This document shows positions 40,182-49,194 of a stretch of 64,000 nucleotides of DNA, one piece after another. The translations under genes and the position numbers were made by a program. The stretch covers positions 546,274 through 610,273 of the forward strand of contig NZ_JAHWXO010000001.1 of the NCBI RefSeq assembly GCF_019857205.1, given 5' to 3'. This stretch comes from Qipengyuania pacifica (GTDB lineage: Bacteria; Pseudomonadota; Alphaproteobacteria; Sphingomonadales; Sphingomonadaceae). The notes below the pieces were generated by a model, which had not been told where the DNA came from, ran no database searches, and saw nothing but the letters and a program-made list of their open reading frames with translations. Within the stretch, counting starts at the first letter, position 1. Each line of letters starts with the position of its first letter.

Positions 40182-41243
40182 ATGTCGTTGCTCGAAGCCC
40201 GCAAGACCTACAAGCCCTTCGAGTACCCTTGGGCCTACGAGTTCTGGAAACGCCAGCAGCAGGTGCACTGGCTGCCCGAAGAAGTGCCCCTGGGCGAGGA
40301 TTGTCGCGACTGGGCGCAGAAGCTTTCCGATCACGAACGCAACCTGCTCACGCAGATCTTCCGCTTCTTCACGCAGGCCGATGTCGAAGTGCAGGATTGC
40401 TATCACGACAAATACGGCCGCGTGTTCAAGCCCACCGAAATCAAGATGATGCTGACCGCGTTTTCCAATATGGAAACGGTCCACATCGCCGCCTATTCGC
40501 ACCTGCTCGACACCATCGGCATGCCTGAAAGCGAATATGGCATGTTCCTCGAATACGAGGAAATGAAGGACAAGCACGACTACCTTCAGGAATTCGGCGT
40601 CGACACGGACGAAGATATCGCCCGCACGCTCGCCATGTTCGGTGGCTTTACCGAAGGGCTGCAGCTCTTCGCCAGCTTCGCCATGCTGATGAACTTCCCG
40701 CGCTTCAACAAGATGAAGGGCATGGGCCAGATCGTCAGCTGGTCGGTCCGCGATGAAAGCCTGCACTGCGAAGGCATCACCCGCCTGTTCCACGAATTCG
40801 TGCGCGAGCGGGACTGCCTGACCAAAGCGGTCAAGGAAGACATCATGGACATGTGCCAGAAAACGGTGCGTCTGGAAGACAACTTCATCGATCTCGCCTT
40901 CGAAGACGGCCCCGTGCCCGGCATGACGGCGAAGGAAATCAAACGCTACATCCGCTACATCGCGGACTGGCGCCTCAGCCAGCTCAACCTCCAGCCGATC
41001 TACATGATCGAAGATCACCCGCTGCCCTGGCTCGCCCCGCTGCTGAACGGCGTGGAACACGCCAACTTCTTCGAAACCCGCGCAACGGAATATTCGAAGG
41101 GCGCGACCAAGGGCGATTGGAACACGGTGTGGTCCAGCTTCGACAAGCGCAAGAAAGCCAAGGCCGCGAACGAACAGGAAGCCGAAGCCGACGACGGCCC
41201 GGGCCTGTTCGGCGAAGATGCTGGAGTGCAGGCGGCGGAGTGA
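40182..41243 (+). CDS. nrdB: Ribonucleoside-diphosphate reductase, small (beta) subunit
   Basis: Radical-generating subunit of class I ribonucleotide reductase, 353 residues. Metal ligands and the radical tyrosine are visible: D67 in QADVEVQD, E98 and H101 in METVHIAAY, Y105, and the second-half ligands in FTEGLQLFASFA and DESLHCEGITRLFHE. The acidic tail ends in GPGLFGEDAGVQAAE, the region that docks to NrdA. With the tyrosine kept, it looks like a diiron-tyrosyl (class Ia/Ib-like) enzyme. It lies far from nrdA and directly before an AT-rich membrane-protein gene. Confidence 0.96.
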   Translation: MSLLEARKTYKPFEYPWAYEFWKRQQQVHWLPEEVPLGEDCRDWAQKLSDHERNLLTQIFRFFTQADVEVQDCYHDKYGRVFKPTEIKMMLTAFSNMETVHIAAYSHLLDTIGMPESEYGMFLEYEEMKDKHDYLQEFGVDTDEDIARTLAMFGGFTEGLQLFASFAMLMNFPRFNKMKGMGQIVSWSVRDESLHCEGITRLFHEFVRERDCLTKAVKEDIMDMCQKTVRLEDNFIDLAFEDGPVPGMTAKEIKRYIRYIADWRLSQLNLQPIYMIEDHPLPWLAPLLNGVEHANFFETRATEYSKGATKGDWNTVWSSFDKRKKAKAANEQEAEADDGPGLFGEDAGVQAAE

Positions 41244-41248
41244 ATTAA

Positions 41249-42040
41249 ATGCGGGCCGAAGTTACCGAAAAACTGAGCGGCGGTTTTTTTCTTTCAGAAC
41301 AGTCCATTAAGAAGATTATCGACCTTATTTCGAGTAGGGTGGGGGAAGACCTAGCGCTTACCTTGACTGTAATTAGAGCCGACAATGCGAAAATTTCGTA
41401 TGGAGGGATTTCAGAGCTGATCCAGAAAGAGGAAAATTCTCCGACCGAGAAAATTCTCACGCTTGAGATCGAGTCACAAGGATCGGTGACACAACTCAAA
41501 CATACGTTCGAGCGCGGCGAAGAAACAAGCTTGCGAATTGAGTCTGAGGATCGAGACGTGGCGCTCTTACTGGCTGCCGACTTGCGACAGTACATCCGCA
41601 ACGAAGTTCTTGTGTCCCGTTTGGAGGTCGCAAATAGAATTCTGAGTCATAAGCTATTTTTTCCGCTTTTCATGATGATTTCTTTACTAGTTATGGTCAC
41701 TGCGGCAGAGTATTTTACCAATTCGCCCAAGATAAGTTTATCATCAGCGACATTGGAGCAAAAGATCGACTACTTGGTCGAGGCGAGAGAAGGTGCTCGC
41801 GTCACGCAAAGCTTCCCCTTGTATTTTATTGTTGGCTTATTTCTTCTTCTTGTCTTGACGTTGGGATTTTTTTCGTCGCGTTTTCTTCCGCTTTACACCT
41901 TCCACTGGGGTCCGGAGATTGAGGCCTACGGAAGAGCCCAGCGGCTAAGATCAAACATCTTTTGGATAGTTGGAATTGGCCTTTTGGTGGGGGTTGTTGC
42001 TGGCTCACTTTCAGGAAGAATTTCTGCTTTTTTTGCCTGA
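41249..42040 (+). CDS. AT-rich, three-helix membrane protein of unknown function
   Basis: Protein of 263 residues that I do not recognise. Residues 1 to about 130 are soluble and mixed alpha/beta with many Glu, Lys and Ser. Hydrophobic helices lie at about 136-154, 190-210 and 236-256. Base and codon use (many AAA, ATT, TTT and TTA codons) is clearly AT-richer than every neighbour, which suggests transfer. The ATG is 5 nt behind the nrdB stop and uses a GGAG inside the nrdB coding end, so it should be co-transcribed and possibly coupled to nrdB. A membrane-anchored sensor or effector is conceivable but nothing in the sequence proves it. Confidence 0.7.
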   Translation: MRAEVTEKLSGGFFLSEQSIKKIIDLISSRVGEDLALTLTVIRADNAKISYGGISELIQKEENSPTEKILTLEIESQGSVTQLKHTFERGEETSLRIESEDRDVALLLAADLRQYIRNEVLVSRLEVANRILSHKLFFPLFMMISLLVMVTAAEYFTNSPKISLSSATLEQKIDYLVEAREGARVTQSFPLYFIVGLFLLLVLTLGFFSSRFLPLYTFHWGPEIEAYGRAQRLRSNIFWIVGIGLLVGVVAGSLSGRISAFFA

Positions 42041-42207
42041 CCTCTGCTGCATGTTGGTCGATTAGGAGCTGATGGCTACCAAGGGCCGGCATTACATTCA
42101 GTTCTGTGAGTTGCCCCCCTAGAAAAGCTGTTCCAGCGCAACGACACGTCGCGCCTGCTCGCAGCATTGCTCCTGGAAAATCACTCCAGGACAAGGATGC
42201 AAGCCAC

Positions 42208-42522
42208 ATGTCGCAGCATACTCCCAATGAACTGACCGAAATCTTCAAGCGCGACCGCGAGTTGCTGACGCGGTTGAAGCGCGAGGATGCGCAGTTGTTC
42301 GATTTTTACCTCAATTGCGCGGGCTACTGCCTCGGCATCGTCCATCACATCGTCGTTGGTGAAGTGAAGGACCGTGTAGCCCCTCGCTCGCAAATCGGCA
42401 TCGCGCCGCCCGTCGCGCCCGGGTTGCACATCGTGGCTGAAGCCGTCGAGTTCTACGACCAGCCGCTATTCCCGGCACAGGAAATCCGCAAAAGCATGGG
42501 CCGACGGGCATCGGGCGGCTGA
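42208..42522 (+). pseudogene. Truncated DUF465 gene fused to antisense DUF559 sequence
   Basis: The first ~28 residues (MSQHTPNELTEIFKRDRELL, then TRLKREDAQ) match the N-terminus of DUF465/YdcH-type small proteins. The expected remainder of the coiled-coil protein is missing: from about 42291 the frame reads antisense through the DUF559 remnant. The likely original protein was about 70-80 residues. Read together with the DUF559 remnant on the other strand, it marks a deletion that removed both 3' ends. Confidence 0.6.
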
Positions 42523-42628
42523 ACCGTGCCACGAGCTGGGAGCGTGCGAGGAATTCCCACAGTCTGCGCTCGGCAGGCGTGGCGGCGTTTCTCAGTTCGC
42601 GGGCGCGTTTGGTGTTGCGGGGTTCCAT
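42290..42628 (-). pseudogene. Broken DUF559 (endonuclease-like) gene
   Basis: From the ATG at 42628 the product starts MEPRNTKRARELRNAATPAE, then RRLWEFLARSQL, the usual DUF559 N-terminus. Around 42490-42502 the frame shifts by +1: AFADFLCRE continues in another frame, a TAG stop at 42466-42468 interrupts, and then LVVELDGFSHDVQPGRD, with RRDADLRARGYTVLHFTNDDVM after it, resumes the conserved core. The 3' end runs into the reversed DUF465 start near 42290. DUF559 proteins have a restriction-endonuclease-like (Vsr-type) fold. One frameshift, one nonsense codon and a lost C-terminus mean it is not functional. Confidence 0.75.
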
Positions 42629-42714
42629 TGCGGCCTTGTGCTTGTCTTGCCCACCCCCGACCCCTCCAGCAAGCGGGAGGGGAGATTGTTGGTTCCGTCC
42701 TGCCACGGGAGGCC

Positions 42715-43311
42715 TCAACACCACCCACCCCTGAACCCGCCCCAGTAACCCCGCGCGCCGCCTTCGGACTGCATGTAGTCCGCCAGCGCGTCCTCGCTGC
42801 CGTCGGGGCGCAGGCGGTAGATGGTCCTTAGCGCGCGGCCATAACGGTCGGTGGGTTCGTCCAGCCGGGCGGTCATGCGAAAAGTTCCGCGGTTGAGCCA
42901 GCGTTGCAGCGCCTGTGTGGAGGCCTCGGCCTGTGCGGCTTCGGCCGGGCACTGCGCATCGCGTTCCGCCGTGTCGATGCCGACCACGCGCACGCTCGTC
43001 TTGCCCAGCTTGAAGGTGTCGCCGTCGATCACGCAGTAATAGCCGCGGCCCCGGCCGCAGCGGGTGAAGCGGCCCTCGATTACCTGCGGTTCGCTCGACA
43101 GGAAGGCAGGCGCGGGCATCACGCCGGGCAGGGCGACAATATAGGCCATGCTCGCCAATACGATCAGCAGGATTGCCGGACGCATGGAAACCCACGCCGC
43201 GCGCCAGCTCGTTCGCCGCTTCGCAAACCGCGCCGGGCGGACCCTGCGTCCGCGCGCGGGCCTGCGCCATTTCGGAGTGAAGCGAAGGATTCTGCCCATC
43301 CGCTCCTTCAT
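42715..43311 (-). CDS. Membrane-anchored SNase-like nuclease
   Basis: Staphylococcal-nuclease-type (thermonuclease) domain protein of 198 residues. An Arg/Lys-rich N-terminus precedes one membrane helix (about 44-62), and the SNase domain follows. Active-site positions are kept: D96-G-D98, R108 in VRVVGID, E116 in DTAER, and R156 in DRYGRAL. Extra cysteines (C85, C93, C121) could form a disulphide in the periplasm. The ATG at 43311 gives MKERMGRILRF; an ATG at 43299 (MGRILRF) with GGAG just upstream is an alternative. It lies 86 bp upstream of the DUF559 remnant on the same strand. Confidence 0.85.
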   Translation of the reverse strand: MKERMGRILRFTPKWRRPARGRRVRPARFAKRRTSWRAAWVSMRPAILLIVLASMAYIVALPGVMPAPAFLSSEPQVIEGRFTRCGRGRGYYCVIDGDTFKLGKTSVRVVGIDTAERDAQCPAEAAQAEASTQALQRWLNRGTFRMTARLDEPTDRYGRALRTIYRLRPDGSEDALADYMQSEGGARGYWGGFRGGWC

Positions 43312-43500
43312 AGCGCCCTTCGCCAGAGGGGCCAGCGCGCAGGCTCGCTAGGGATATTTACGGGTATTTCCCCTACGGAACCGCCACTTGGCGCAATCCG
43401 GCCCCCTATTGTCGCAAGCGCGGAAACCCGATCGCACCGATACGCTTGTTCCGGTGCAGCACGGCTTTTCCGCGCCGCATATAACCCAAGGACCAAGCAG

Positions 43501-43650
43501 ATGGACCAGAAGGACAAGAAGCCCGCACAGCCCCAGCAGGGCGACAAGGCGAGCAACGACCGCAACCCCCAGCAGGAACAGCGCGACAGCGGTTCCAAGC
43601 AGCAGGGCGGCGGCGGCAAGTCCGACAACAAGTCGCACCAGAACCGCTAA
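43501..43650 (+). CDS. Small hydrophilic Gln/Lys-rich protein
   Basis: A 49-residue, fully polar, presumably disordered protein (MDQKDKKPAQPQQGDKASND, ending GGGGKSDNKSHQNR). Support comes from an AAGGA site before the ATG and a convincing terminator 33 bp after the stop. Composition resembles small stress-linked disordered proteins, but no family is recognised. Confidence 0.55.
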   Translation: MDQKDKKPAQPQQGDKASNDRNPQQEQRDSGSKQQGGGGKSDNKSHQNR

Positions 43651-43682
43651 GGCTCGCCTTATACGCGCCACCCGGCGCAATG

Positions 43683-43718
43683 CAGCGGCCGCTCCTCACG
43701 GGGCGGCCGCTGTCGTTT
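43683..43718 (+). terminator. Rho-independent terminator
   Basis: CAGCGGCCGC (43683-43692) pairs perfectly with GCGGCCGCTG (43703-43712), then TCGTTT. It ends the unit of the 49-residue protein. Confidence 0.75.
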
Positions 43719-43799
43719 GGGTGGGCGCGCAGCCGCAACAACCGCAGACCCCCACACATCCATTTTCCTACACGCGCGAAATCTGCTCCATCATCCGGG

Positions 43800-44258
43800 A
43801 TGAAAACATATCCTCCCAAGCAGCCCCGCGCCCTTCCGCCCCGGCGGCGGCGCATTCCCGCCTTTCATCCGGTGCCGCTCAGCCCCCGCAGCGATGGCTG
43901 GACGCATGAACGCCAGGCGCAGTTCATCGGCGTCCTTGCCGAAACCCGCTCCGTCCGGGCCGCCTGCCGCCGTATCTCCATGGGCCGCGAAAGCGCCTAT
44001 CGCCTGCGCAAGCGGCCCGGTGCGGCGGGCTTTGCCGCGGCGTGGGATGCGGCGCTGGGCAAGCCGCACGAGCCCGTGGATCTCTCGTCTGCCAAGTCCA
44101 CAGGGCTCGACGCGGGAACGCGTTTTCAGTCGGGCCGCCTGCAGGTGGTCATGGACGCAGGCAAATTCGTCGGAATCCGCCGGAAACCGGACCATTCGGC
44201 CCATCTCCAGCACCTCGCCCGGCTCGACCGCGCCTGTGCCCATATCGACTGGAAGTGA
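43800..44258 (+). CDS. Conserved hypothetical protein with HTH-like segment
   Basis: Protein of 152 residues. After a basic, Pro-rich N-terminus it has DGWTHERQAQFIGVLAETRSVRAACRRISMGRESAYRLRKRPGA read as one helical unit: a pattern of two helices and a turn resembling terminase-small-subunit or resolvase-type HTH modules (shown here only as key residues W, RQ, F, V, AA, S, AYRLR). The C-terminal half has FQSGRLQVVMDAGKFVG. The ATG at 43800 has no clear ribosome binding site, so the start is uncertain. Such proteins recur in sphingomonad genomes without known function. Confidence 0.65.
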   Translation: MKTYPPKQPRALPPRRRRIPAFHPVPLSPRSDGWTHERQAQFIGVLAETRSVRAACRRISMGRESAYRLRKRPGAAGFAAAWDAALGKPHEPVDLSSAKSTGLDAGTRFQSGRLQVVMDAGKFVGIRRKPDHSAHLQHLARLDRACAHIDWK

Positions 44259-44341
44259 GGAAAGTCACACTTTCTAAAACCCGAATGGGCGGTCCACGAA
44301 AGGCCACACTCGCGCGGCTCGCCGCCGCCTTGCCCGGCTCT

Positions 44342-44989
44342 CTACCAACCCCAGGCAGGCGGGGGCGGCCTCACCGGATCGCTGGCGTCGAATTCCACGC
44401 GGAACAGGCGGGTCGGGTCGTTGGTGCGGGTGAGCTGATAGGCGAAAACCGCATCGCTCGCGCTCGCCGGGTCTACCTCGACGCGCCAGACATTGGTCAG
44501 CGATACGTCCAGGCCCTCGCGGGTGAACAGCGCGATGCTTTCCGCGTCCACGGGGAAGTCCTGCGCCCCCGCGCTGCCAGCCTCGTCGGTGGCGCCGCCA
44601 TAGAACGTCACCGCGTCCGGCTCGCCATCGGCATGGCGGTGATCGTGCTTGAGGGTGAAGCGCGTGTCGGCGCCCGAGCCCGTGCCGGTGAGGATCCAGG
44701 TGCGGCTGCGGTTCCATCCGCCGTGGGCGTCTTCGTCCGCCACGTGGAAGGCGATGGCGATCCTCTCGTCGCTGCAGTCGGCCCAATGCGCGATCATGGG
44801 CTTGCCCGCCCAATCGGCATCGCGCGCATCCTGCGTGGCGAGGCTGCCCGCATAGGCCTTGCCGCAATGGCTCGACAGGGCATTCCAATAGGCCTCCTGC
44901 GGGCTGGCGGGCGCATCGGGCACGCTCGCACAGGCGGCGAGCAGGGAAGGAAGGGCGAGCGCGGCTATCGCGGGCAAGGGGATCTGCAT
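44342..44989 (-). CDS. Hypothetical lipoprotein
   Basis: Protein of 215 residues with a lipoprotein signal: lipobox LLAAC with the acylated Cys at position 20. The mature part includes HCGKAYAGSLATQDARDADW and a beta-rich section (TRFTLKHDHRHADGEPDAVT). No named domain is recognised. It is probably attached to the inner leaflet of the outer membrane. Confidence 0.75.
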   Translation of the reverse strand: MQIPLPAIAALALPSLLAACASVPDAPASPQEAYWNALSSHCGKAYAGSLATQDARDADWAGKPMIAHWADCSDERIAIAFHVADEDAHGGWNRSRTWILTGTGSGADTRFTLKHDHRHADGEPDAVTFYGGATDEAGSAGAQDFPVDAESIALFTREGLDVSLTNVWRVEVDPASASDAVFAYQLTRTNDPTRLFRVEFDASDPVRPPPPAWGW

Positions 44990-45115
44990 GGCCGCGACCC
45001 TAGCCGCGGATGGCGCGCATGCAAAAGGGGCGGCGGGATAATCCCACCGCCCCCGTGCGGCCGGCTCTCGGAACTAGGAGGGGTTTGTCCGATGCGGCCT
45101 GAAGGGTTGCGAAGC

Positions 45116-45505
45116 TTAGGCTTCCGGTTCGTCCACCTCGGCATCGGCCGCAACGTCGGCTTCGGTGTCGGTCACCGGCGTATCGGCTTCGACGCTGGCG
45201 TCCGCATCGACATCGGCTTCGGTGTCGAGAGTGTCATCGACCGTGTCGGTGGTCGTGTCGACGGTATCGGTGGTGGTGTCCATGGTGTGGTCCATCGTAT
45301 GGTCCATGGTGTCCGTGGTCGAATCGACCGTGCTGTCCATGCTGTCGATGGATTCTTCGGTGGTCTGGACCGGCGGCGTCGTCTGGACGGTGGCGCTGGT
45401 CGTCGCATCGACATCGCCGGTGGCGGGCGAAACGATCTGGGCGCTGGCGGCCGTGGCGCCGGTCGTGGCGAGAAGGGCGGCTGCAAGAACTGTAAGCTTG
45501 GTCAT
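45116..45505 (-). CDS. Secreted Thr/Asp-repeat acidic protein
   Basis: Protein of 129 residues with a signal peptide ([23 protein letters not shown]). Residues 53 to about 100 are a degenerate tandem array of Asp-x-Thr units (such as [20 protein letters not shown]). The tail alternates Ala, Asp, Glu and Val ([13 protein letters not shown]) and ends DEPEA. It is strongly acidic and without Cys, likely disordered, in the periplasm or outside. The repeat could bind divalent cations, which is speculation. The ATG at 45505 is the one that gives a signal peptide; argB diverges 202 bp away. Confidence 0.7.
   Translation of the reverse strand: MTKLTVLAAALLATTGATAASAQIVSPATGDVDATTSATVQTTPPVQTTEESIDSMDSTVDSTTDTMDHTMDHTMDTTTDTVDTTTDTVDDTLDTEADVDADASVEADTPVTDTEADVAADAEVDEPEA
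45205..45349. repeat. Degenerate short tandem repeat coding for Asp-x-Thr units
   Basis: On the plus strand the motif GTGTC/GGTGTCC/ATGGTG-type units recur with a 12-nt trend (for example ATGGTGTGGTCC and ATCGTATGGTCC at about 45281-45308). The array lies wholly inside the acidic secreted-protein gene. Confidence 0.6.
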
Positions 45506-45707
45506 AAATCTGGTCCCGTGGATTAGGATAGGGACCTCAATTACGGTTGCCGCGGACCCCGGCTCCCGCGGTTGCGCCGAAATGTGGCGGAATCTTGGCA
45601 GGGCGAGCCGGTTCATCTGTGGTTTAGCCCGCGTTCCCCTTTCGCCCCCGTTTTCAGGGGCCGCTATTCCTTTGCGTCGGCCGCCTCGCGCCGCTAATCG
45701 CCACGCG

Positions 45708-46604
45708 ATGACCCAGACACCCGACATCCACGCCAAGGCCGAAACCCTGATCGAGGCGCTGCCCTATTTCCAGCGCTATGCGGGCCGCAGCTTCGTCGTG
45801 AAATATGGCGGCAATGCCATGGGCGACGAACGCGCCGCGCGCGAATTCGCCGAAGACGTGGTGCTGCTCAAGGCAGTGGGTATCAATCCCGTCGTCGTCC
45901 ACGGAGGCGGACCACAGATCGGTGCCATGCTGGAAAAGCTGGGCGTGGAAACCCGCTTCGTGGATGGCCTGCGCGTCACCGACAAACAGACCGCTGACGT
46001 TGCCGAAATGGTTCTCTCCGGCGCGATCAACAAGGCGATCGTGGGCTCCATCGCCCGCGCCGGCGGCAAGGCGATCGGCATTTCGGGCAAGGATGGCGGC
46101 CTCGTCACTGCCACCAAGCTGCAACGGACACACCGTGACCCTGACAGCAATATCGAAAAAGTGCTCGACCTCGGCTTCGTCGGCGAACCGTCGCGGGTCG
46201 ATACCACGATCATCGAAACCGCAAACGGGGCGGGCATGATCCCGGTCGTCGCGCCGATCGGCGTCGGCGAAGATGGGCATACCTACAACATCAATGCCGA
46301 TACCATGGCAGGCGCACTGGCTGCTGCCCTCGGCGCGGCAAGGCTGCTGTTGCTGACCGATGTTTCCGGGGTTCTCGACAAGCAGGGCAATCTCCTCACC
46401 GATCTTACCCCCGCCGACATCGCGGATCTGCGCGCCGACGGGACCATATCGGGCGGCATGATCCCGAAGCTGGAAACCTGCGTCCAGGCTGTCGAGTCCG
46501 GCTGCGAGGCGGCAGTCGTGCTGGATGGCCGCGTGCCGCACGCCATGCTGCTCGAATTCTTCACCGCCCGCGGCGCCGGTACGCTGGTCGCGAAAGGTCG
46601 GTAA
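45708..46604 (+). CDS. argB: Acetylglutamate kinase
   Basis: Second step of arginine synthesis: phosphorylates N-acetyl-L-glutamate; 298 residues in the amino-acid-kinase fold. Motifs are KYGGNAM (phosphate-binding Lys), [25 protein letters not shown], and [15 protein letters not shown] plus the C-terminal [11 protein letters not shown]. The ATG at 45708 gives [14 protein letters not shown], matching the family N-terminus. It heads a rightward series with yggT, folD and others. Confidence 0.96.
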   Translation: MTQTPDIHAKAETLIEALPYFQRYAGRSFVVKYGGNAMGDERAAREFAEDVVLLKAVGINPVVVHGGGPQIGAMLEKLGVETRFVDGLRVTDKQTADVAEMVLSGAINKAIVGSIARAGGKAIGISGKDGGLVTATKLQRTHRDPDSNIEKVLDLGFVGEPSRVDTTIIETANGAGMIPVVAPIGVGEDGHTYNINADTMAGALAAALGAARLLLLTDVSGVLDKQGNLLTDLTPADIADLRADGTISGGMIPKLETCVQAVESGCEAAVVLDGRVPHAMLLEFFTARGAGTLVAKGR

Positions 46605-46686
46605 CCCGCTTGTCGGGGGTGGCGCGCTCCGTATTGCTCTTGTAGGACGCGCAACACGGCACAATTCCACGGGAACGCTCGACGAA

Positions 46687-46977
46687 ATGCAGGCACTCAG
46701 CACCGTTTACCAGATCATCGCGATGCTCACCAACATCCTGGTGATGCTGATCATAATCCAGTTCATCATCGGGCTCTTGTTCGCCTTCAACGTGGTGAAC
46801 CGATCGAACGATTTCCTCGCCAGCTTCTACATGGCGATCAACCGGTTCCTCGAACCGGTCTTGCGGCCGATCCGGAACATTCTTCCCAATACCGGCGCGA
46901 TCGACTTCTCGCCGCTCGTCCTGATCATCCTGCTGAACGTCGTCCTGATCGTTCTCGGAAATGTGATCCACGGCTGA
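46687..46977 (+). CDS. YggT-family membrane protein
   Basis: Protein of 96 residues with two hydrophobic segments around the YggT core: [20 protein letters not shown], an amphipathic middle with [15 protein letters not shown], and [19 protein letters not shown]. The FLxPxRxxLP motif is diagnostic. It may act in osmotic or cell-envelope functions. The stop overlaps the folD start (TGATG). Confidence 0.9.
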   Translation: MQALSTVYQIIAMLTNILVMLIIIQFIIGLLFAFNVVNRSNDFLASFYMAINRFLEPVLRPIRNILPNTGAIDFSPLVLIILLNVVLIVLGNVIHG

Positions 46978-47873
46978 TGACTGCAGAGGTTATTGACGGG
47001 AAAGCCTTTGCCGCGCAATTGCGCGAACGTGTCGGCGTCCAGGCTGCTAAGTTCGAACAGCAGGCGGGCCGTAAGGCGGGGCTCGCCGTGGTGCTGGTCG
47101 GGGAAGACCCTGCAAGCCAGGTCTATGTGCGCAGCAAGCACAAGGCGACCGTTGCGGCCAACATGGAAAGCTTCGAACATCGTCTGCCCGCGGACACATC
47201 CGACGCCGACCTGCTCGCACTGGTGGAGCGGCTGAATAACGATACAGCGGTCGACGGGATACTCGTCCAGTTGCCCTTGCCCGGCCATCTCGATGAACAG
47301 GCAGTCATTGCCGCTATCAGCCCGGACAAGGACGTCGATGGGTTTCATGTCATCAATGCAGGCCGGCTGGCCGTTGGCCAGACCGGGTTCGTGCCCTGCA
47401 CACCACTGGGCTGCATGATGCTGCTTGCCGATCGGCTGGGCGACCTGTCCGGCCTTGAAGCAGTGGTGATTGGACGCTCGAACATCGTCGGCAAGCCCAT
47501 GGCGCAATTGCTGCTCGATGCGAATGCTACTGTGACCATCGCCCATAGCCGGACCAAGGATCTGCCCGGCGTGGTTCGCCGCGCGGACATCGTTGTCGCC
47601 GCCGTTGGTAGACCCGAGATGGTCAAGGGCGACTGGCTAAAGGACGGAGCGACAATCATCGATGTCGGCATCAATCGACTTCCGCCAGAGCCCGGATCAG
47701 ACAAGGGCCGGCTGGTGGGCGATGTCGATTATGCGGAGGCACAGAATGTCGCATCCGCAATTACCCCCGTGCCGGGAGGAGTGGGGCCGATGACCATTGC
47801 GGTGCTGCTGCGCAACACGCTGGTTGCCGCTCATCGCAATGAAGGACTGGACCTCCCGGAAGGCGCATTGTGA
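46977..47873 (+). CDS. folD: Bifunctional methylene-THF dehydrogenase / methenyl-THF cyclohydrolase
   Basis: Interconverts one-carbon tetrahydrofolate derivatives with NADP; 298 residues. The catalytic Tyr/Lys pair is in [10 protein letters not shown], the substrate loop is [16 protein letters not shown], the dinucleotide site is [18 protein letters not shown], and the C-terminal [15 protein letters not shown] is the FolD signature. It overlaps both neighbours (TGATG in front, GTGA behind). Confidence 0.97.
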   Translation: MTAEVIDGKAFAAQLRERVGVQAAKFEQQAGRKAGLAVVLVGEDPASQVYVRSKHKATVAANMESFEHRLPADTSDADLLALVERLNNDTAVDGILVQLPLPGHLDEQAVIAAISPDKDVDGFHVINAGRLAVGQTGFVPCTPLGCMMLLADRLGDLSGLEAVVIGRSNIVGKPMAQLLLDANATVTIAHSRTKDLPGVVRRADIVVAAVGRPEMVKGDWLKDGATIIDVGINRLPPEPGSDKGRLVGDVDYAEAQNVASAITPVPGGVGPMTIAVLLRNTLVAAHRNEGLDLPEGAL

Positions 47874-48565
47874 GAATTGCCGCGGTCCTACTTGCTCTGG
47901 GTGTTGCCAGCTGCGCCGGTGGTTCCGGAGATTACTATTCGCGGCTGCTGAAGCCGGTCGCCAATCCCTCAAGAGTTGTCGCCGCCGAACTCGCCTTTGC
48001 AAGAGCGGCGCAGGACAAGGGGCAGTGGACCGCGTTTCGCGATTTTGCACATGACGAAGCCGTCATGTTCGTGCCGGAACCCGTTATTGCGCGTGACTGG
48101 CTGAAGGGGCGTGACAACCCCGCACAGGCGGTGAAGTGGCAGCCTCACCACGTATGGTCGAGTTGCGATGGATCGCTGGCAGTGACACGCGGTGCGTGGC
48201 AACGCGCCGATGGTACCAACGGCTATTTCACGACGGTCTGGCAACGCCGTGCCGATGGTGAATATCGCTGGAAACTGGATCAGGGCGATACGCTCCAAAT
48301 GCCACTGGAAGCGCCTGAATTCGTGCGGACTGATATTGCCGATTGTCCCGACAGGGGCATGGCGGCGGAACTGCGCAATCAGGCCGAGCAGTCACGCCCG
48401 GCAGGAGGCGGCACCTATTTCGATCAGGTAAGTGGCGACAGCAGCCTGTTTCTCACCTTCGTCGTATCGCCCGATCTGTCACGGCACTGGAAGCTGATGT
48501 TGTACAAGGACGGTTCGATGATCGATGCCATGGCCGGAAGCGTAAGCGCGCCGCGGGACGAATGA
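47870..48565 (+). CDS. Hypothetical lipoprotein with NTF2-like fold
   Basis: Protein of 231 residues, GTG start overlapping the folD stop. The lipobox is LGVASC with the Cys at position 15. The mature domain ([20 protein letters not shown], then [10 protein letters not shown]) has the helix pattern of an NTF2/SnoaL-like fold, with [15 protein letters not shown] as a strand pair. Function unknown. It belongs to the argB-marC series. Confidence 0.75.
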   Translation: MRIAAVLLALGVASCAGGSGDYYSRLLKPVANPSRVVAAELAFARAAQDKGQWTAFRDFAHDEAVMFVPEPVIARDWLKGRDNPAQAVKWQPHHVWSSCDGSLAVTRGAWQRADGTNGYFTTVWQRRADGEYRWKLDQGDTLQMPLEAPEFVRTDIADCPDRGMAAELRNQAEQSRPAGGGTYFDQVSGDSSLFLTFVVSPDLSRHWKLMLYKDGSMIDAMAGSVSAPRDE

Positions 48566-48566
48566 C

Positions 48567-49190
48567 ATGACAGCATTGTTCTTCTCCGCCTTCATCACGC
48601 TCTTCGTCGTGATCGATCCTCCGGGCTGCGCCCCGATCTATGCCGGATTGACCAAGGGCGCGACCGCTGCCGAGCGCCGGAATATGGCCATCCGCGCCAG
48701 CGGCATCGCCTTGGTGATTCTCCTGGTCTTTGCGCTTTTCGGCGAAGATCTCCTCGGGGCTCTCCATATCGAACTCGACAGCTTTCGTATTGCAGGCGGA
48801 CTGATGCTGTTCTGGATCGCCTTCGAGATGGTCTTTGAAAAGCGCACGCAGCGGCGCGAGGATCGGGCTCAGAAGGTTGCCGCGACGCCCGAAGTAGAAG
48901 ACGTGTCGGTCTTTCCCATGGCGATACCCATGCTGGCCGGACCGGGTGCGATTGCCGCCATCATGCTGTTGATGAACGAAGCGCGCGGGTTGCAGCAGGA
49001 TCTGGTCGTGCTGGCTGCGCTTGCCGCAGTTCTGGCCATTACCATGATCGCGCTGATGGCCGCAGGACCGATTATGCGATTGTTCGGTGACAAGGTGGAG
49101 GCGGCGATTACCCGCGTGCTGGGCGTGCTGCTATCGGCCCTGGCGGCGCAATATGTCATTGACGGCTTGCGCAACAGCTTCAGCATCTGA
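48567..49190 (+). CDS. MarC-family integral membrane protein
   Basis: Protein of 207 residues with six hydrophobic helices. Family landmarks are FFSAFITLFVVIDPPGCAPIY, FRIAGGLMLFWIAFEM and FPMAIPMLAGPGAIAAIM. MarC proteins were once linked to multiple antibiotic resistance, but their role is not established. The start is 1 nt after the lipoprotein stop. Confidence 0.9.
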   Translation: MTALFFSAFITLFVVIDPPGCAPIYAGLTKGATAAERRNMAIRASGIALVILLVFALFGEDLLGALHIELDSFRIAGGLMLFWIAFEMVFEKRTQRREDRAQKVAATPEVEDVSVFPMAIPMLAGPGAIAAIMLLMNEARGLQQDLVVLAALAAVLAITMIALMAAGPIMRLFGDKVEAAITRVLGVLLSALAAQYVIDGLRNSFSI

Positions 49191-49194
49191 AGCC

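Noticed and set aside
42072..42122. A 16-residue frame starting ATGGCTACCAAGGGC after the AT-rich gene.
   Set aside because: Too short and without conserved features; no support beyond a weak GGAG upstream.
42904..43500. Upstream extension of the 49-residue protein's frame over the SNase gene.
   Set aside because: Antisense to the SNase gene; only the part from the ATG at 43501 has a ribosome binding site and a terminator.
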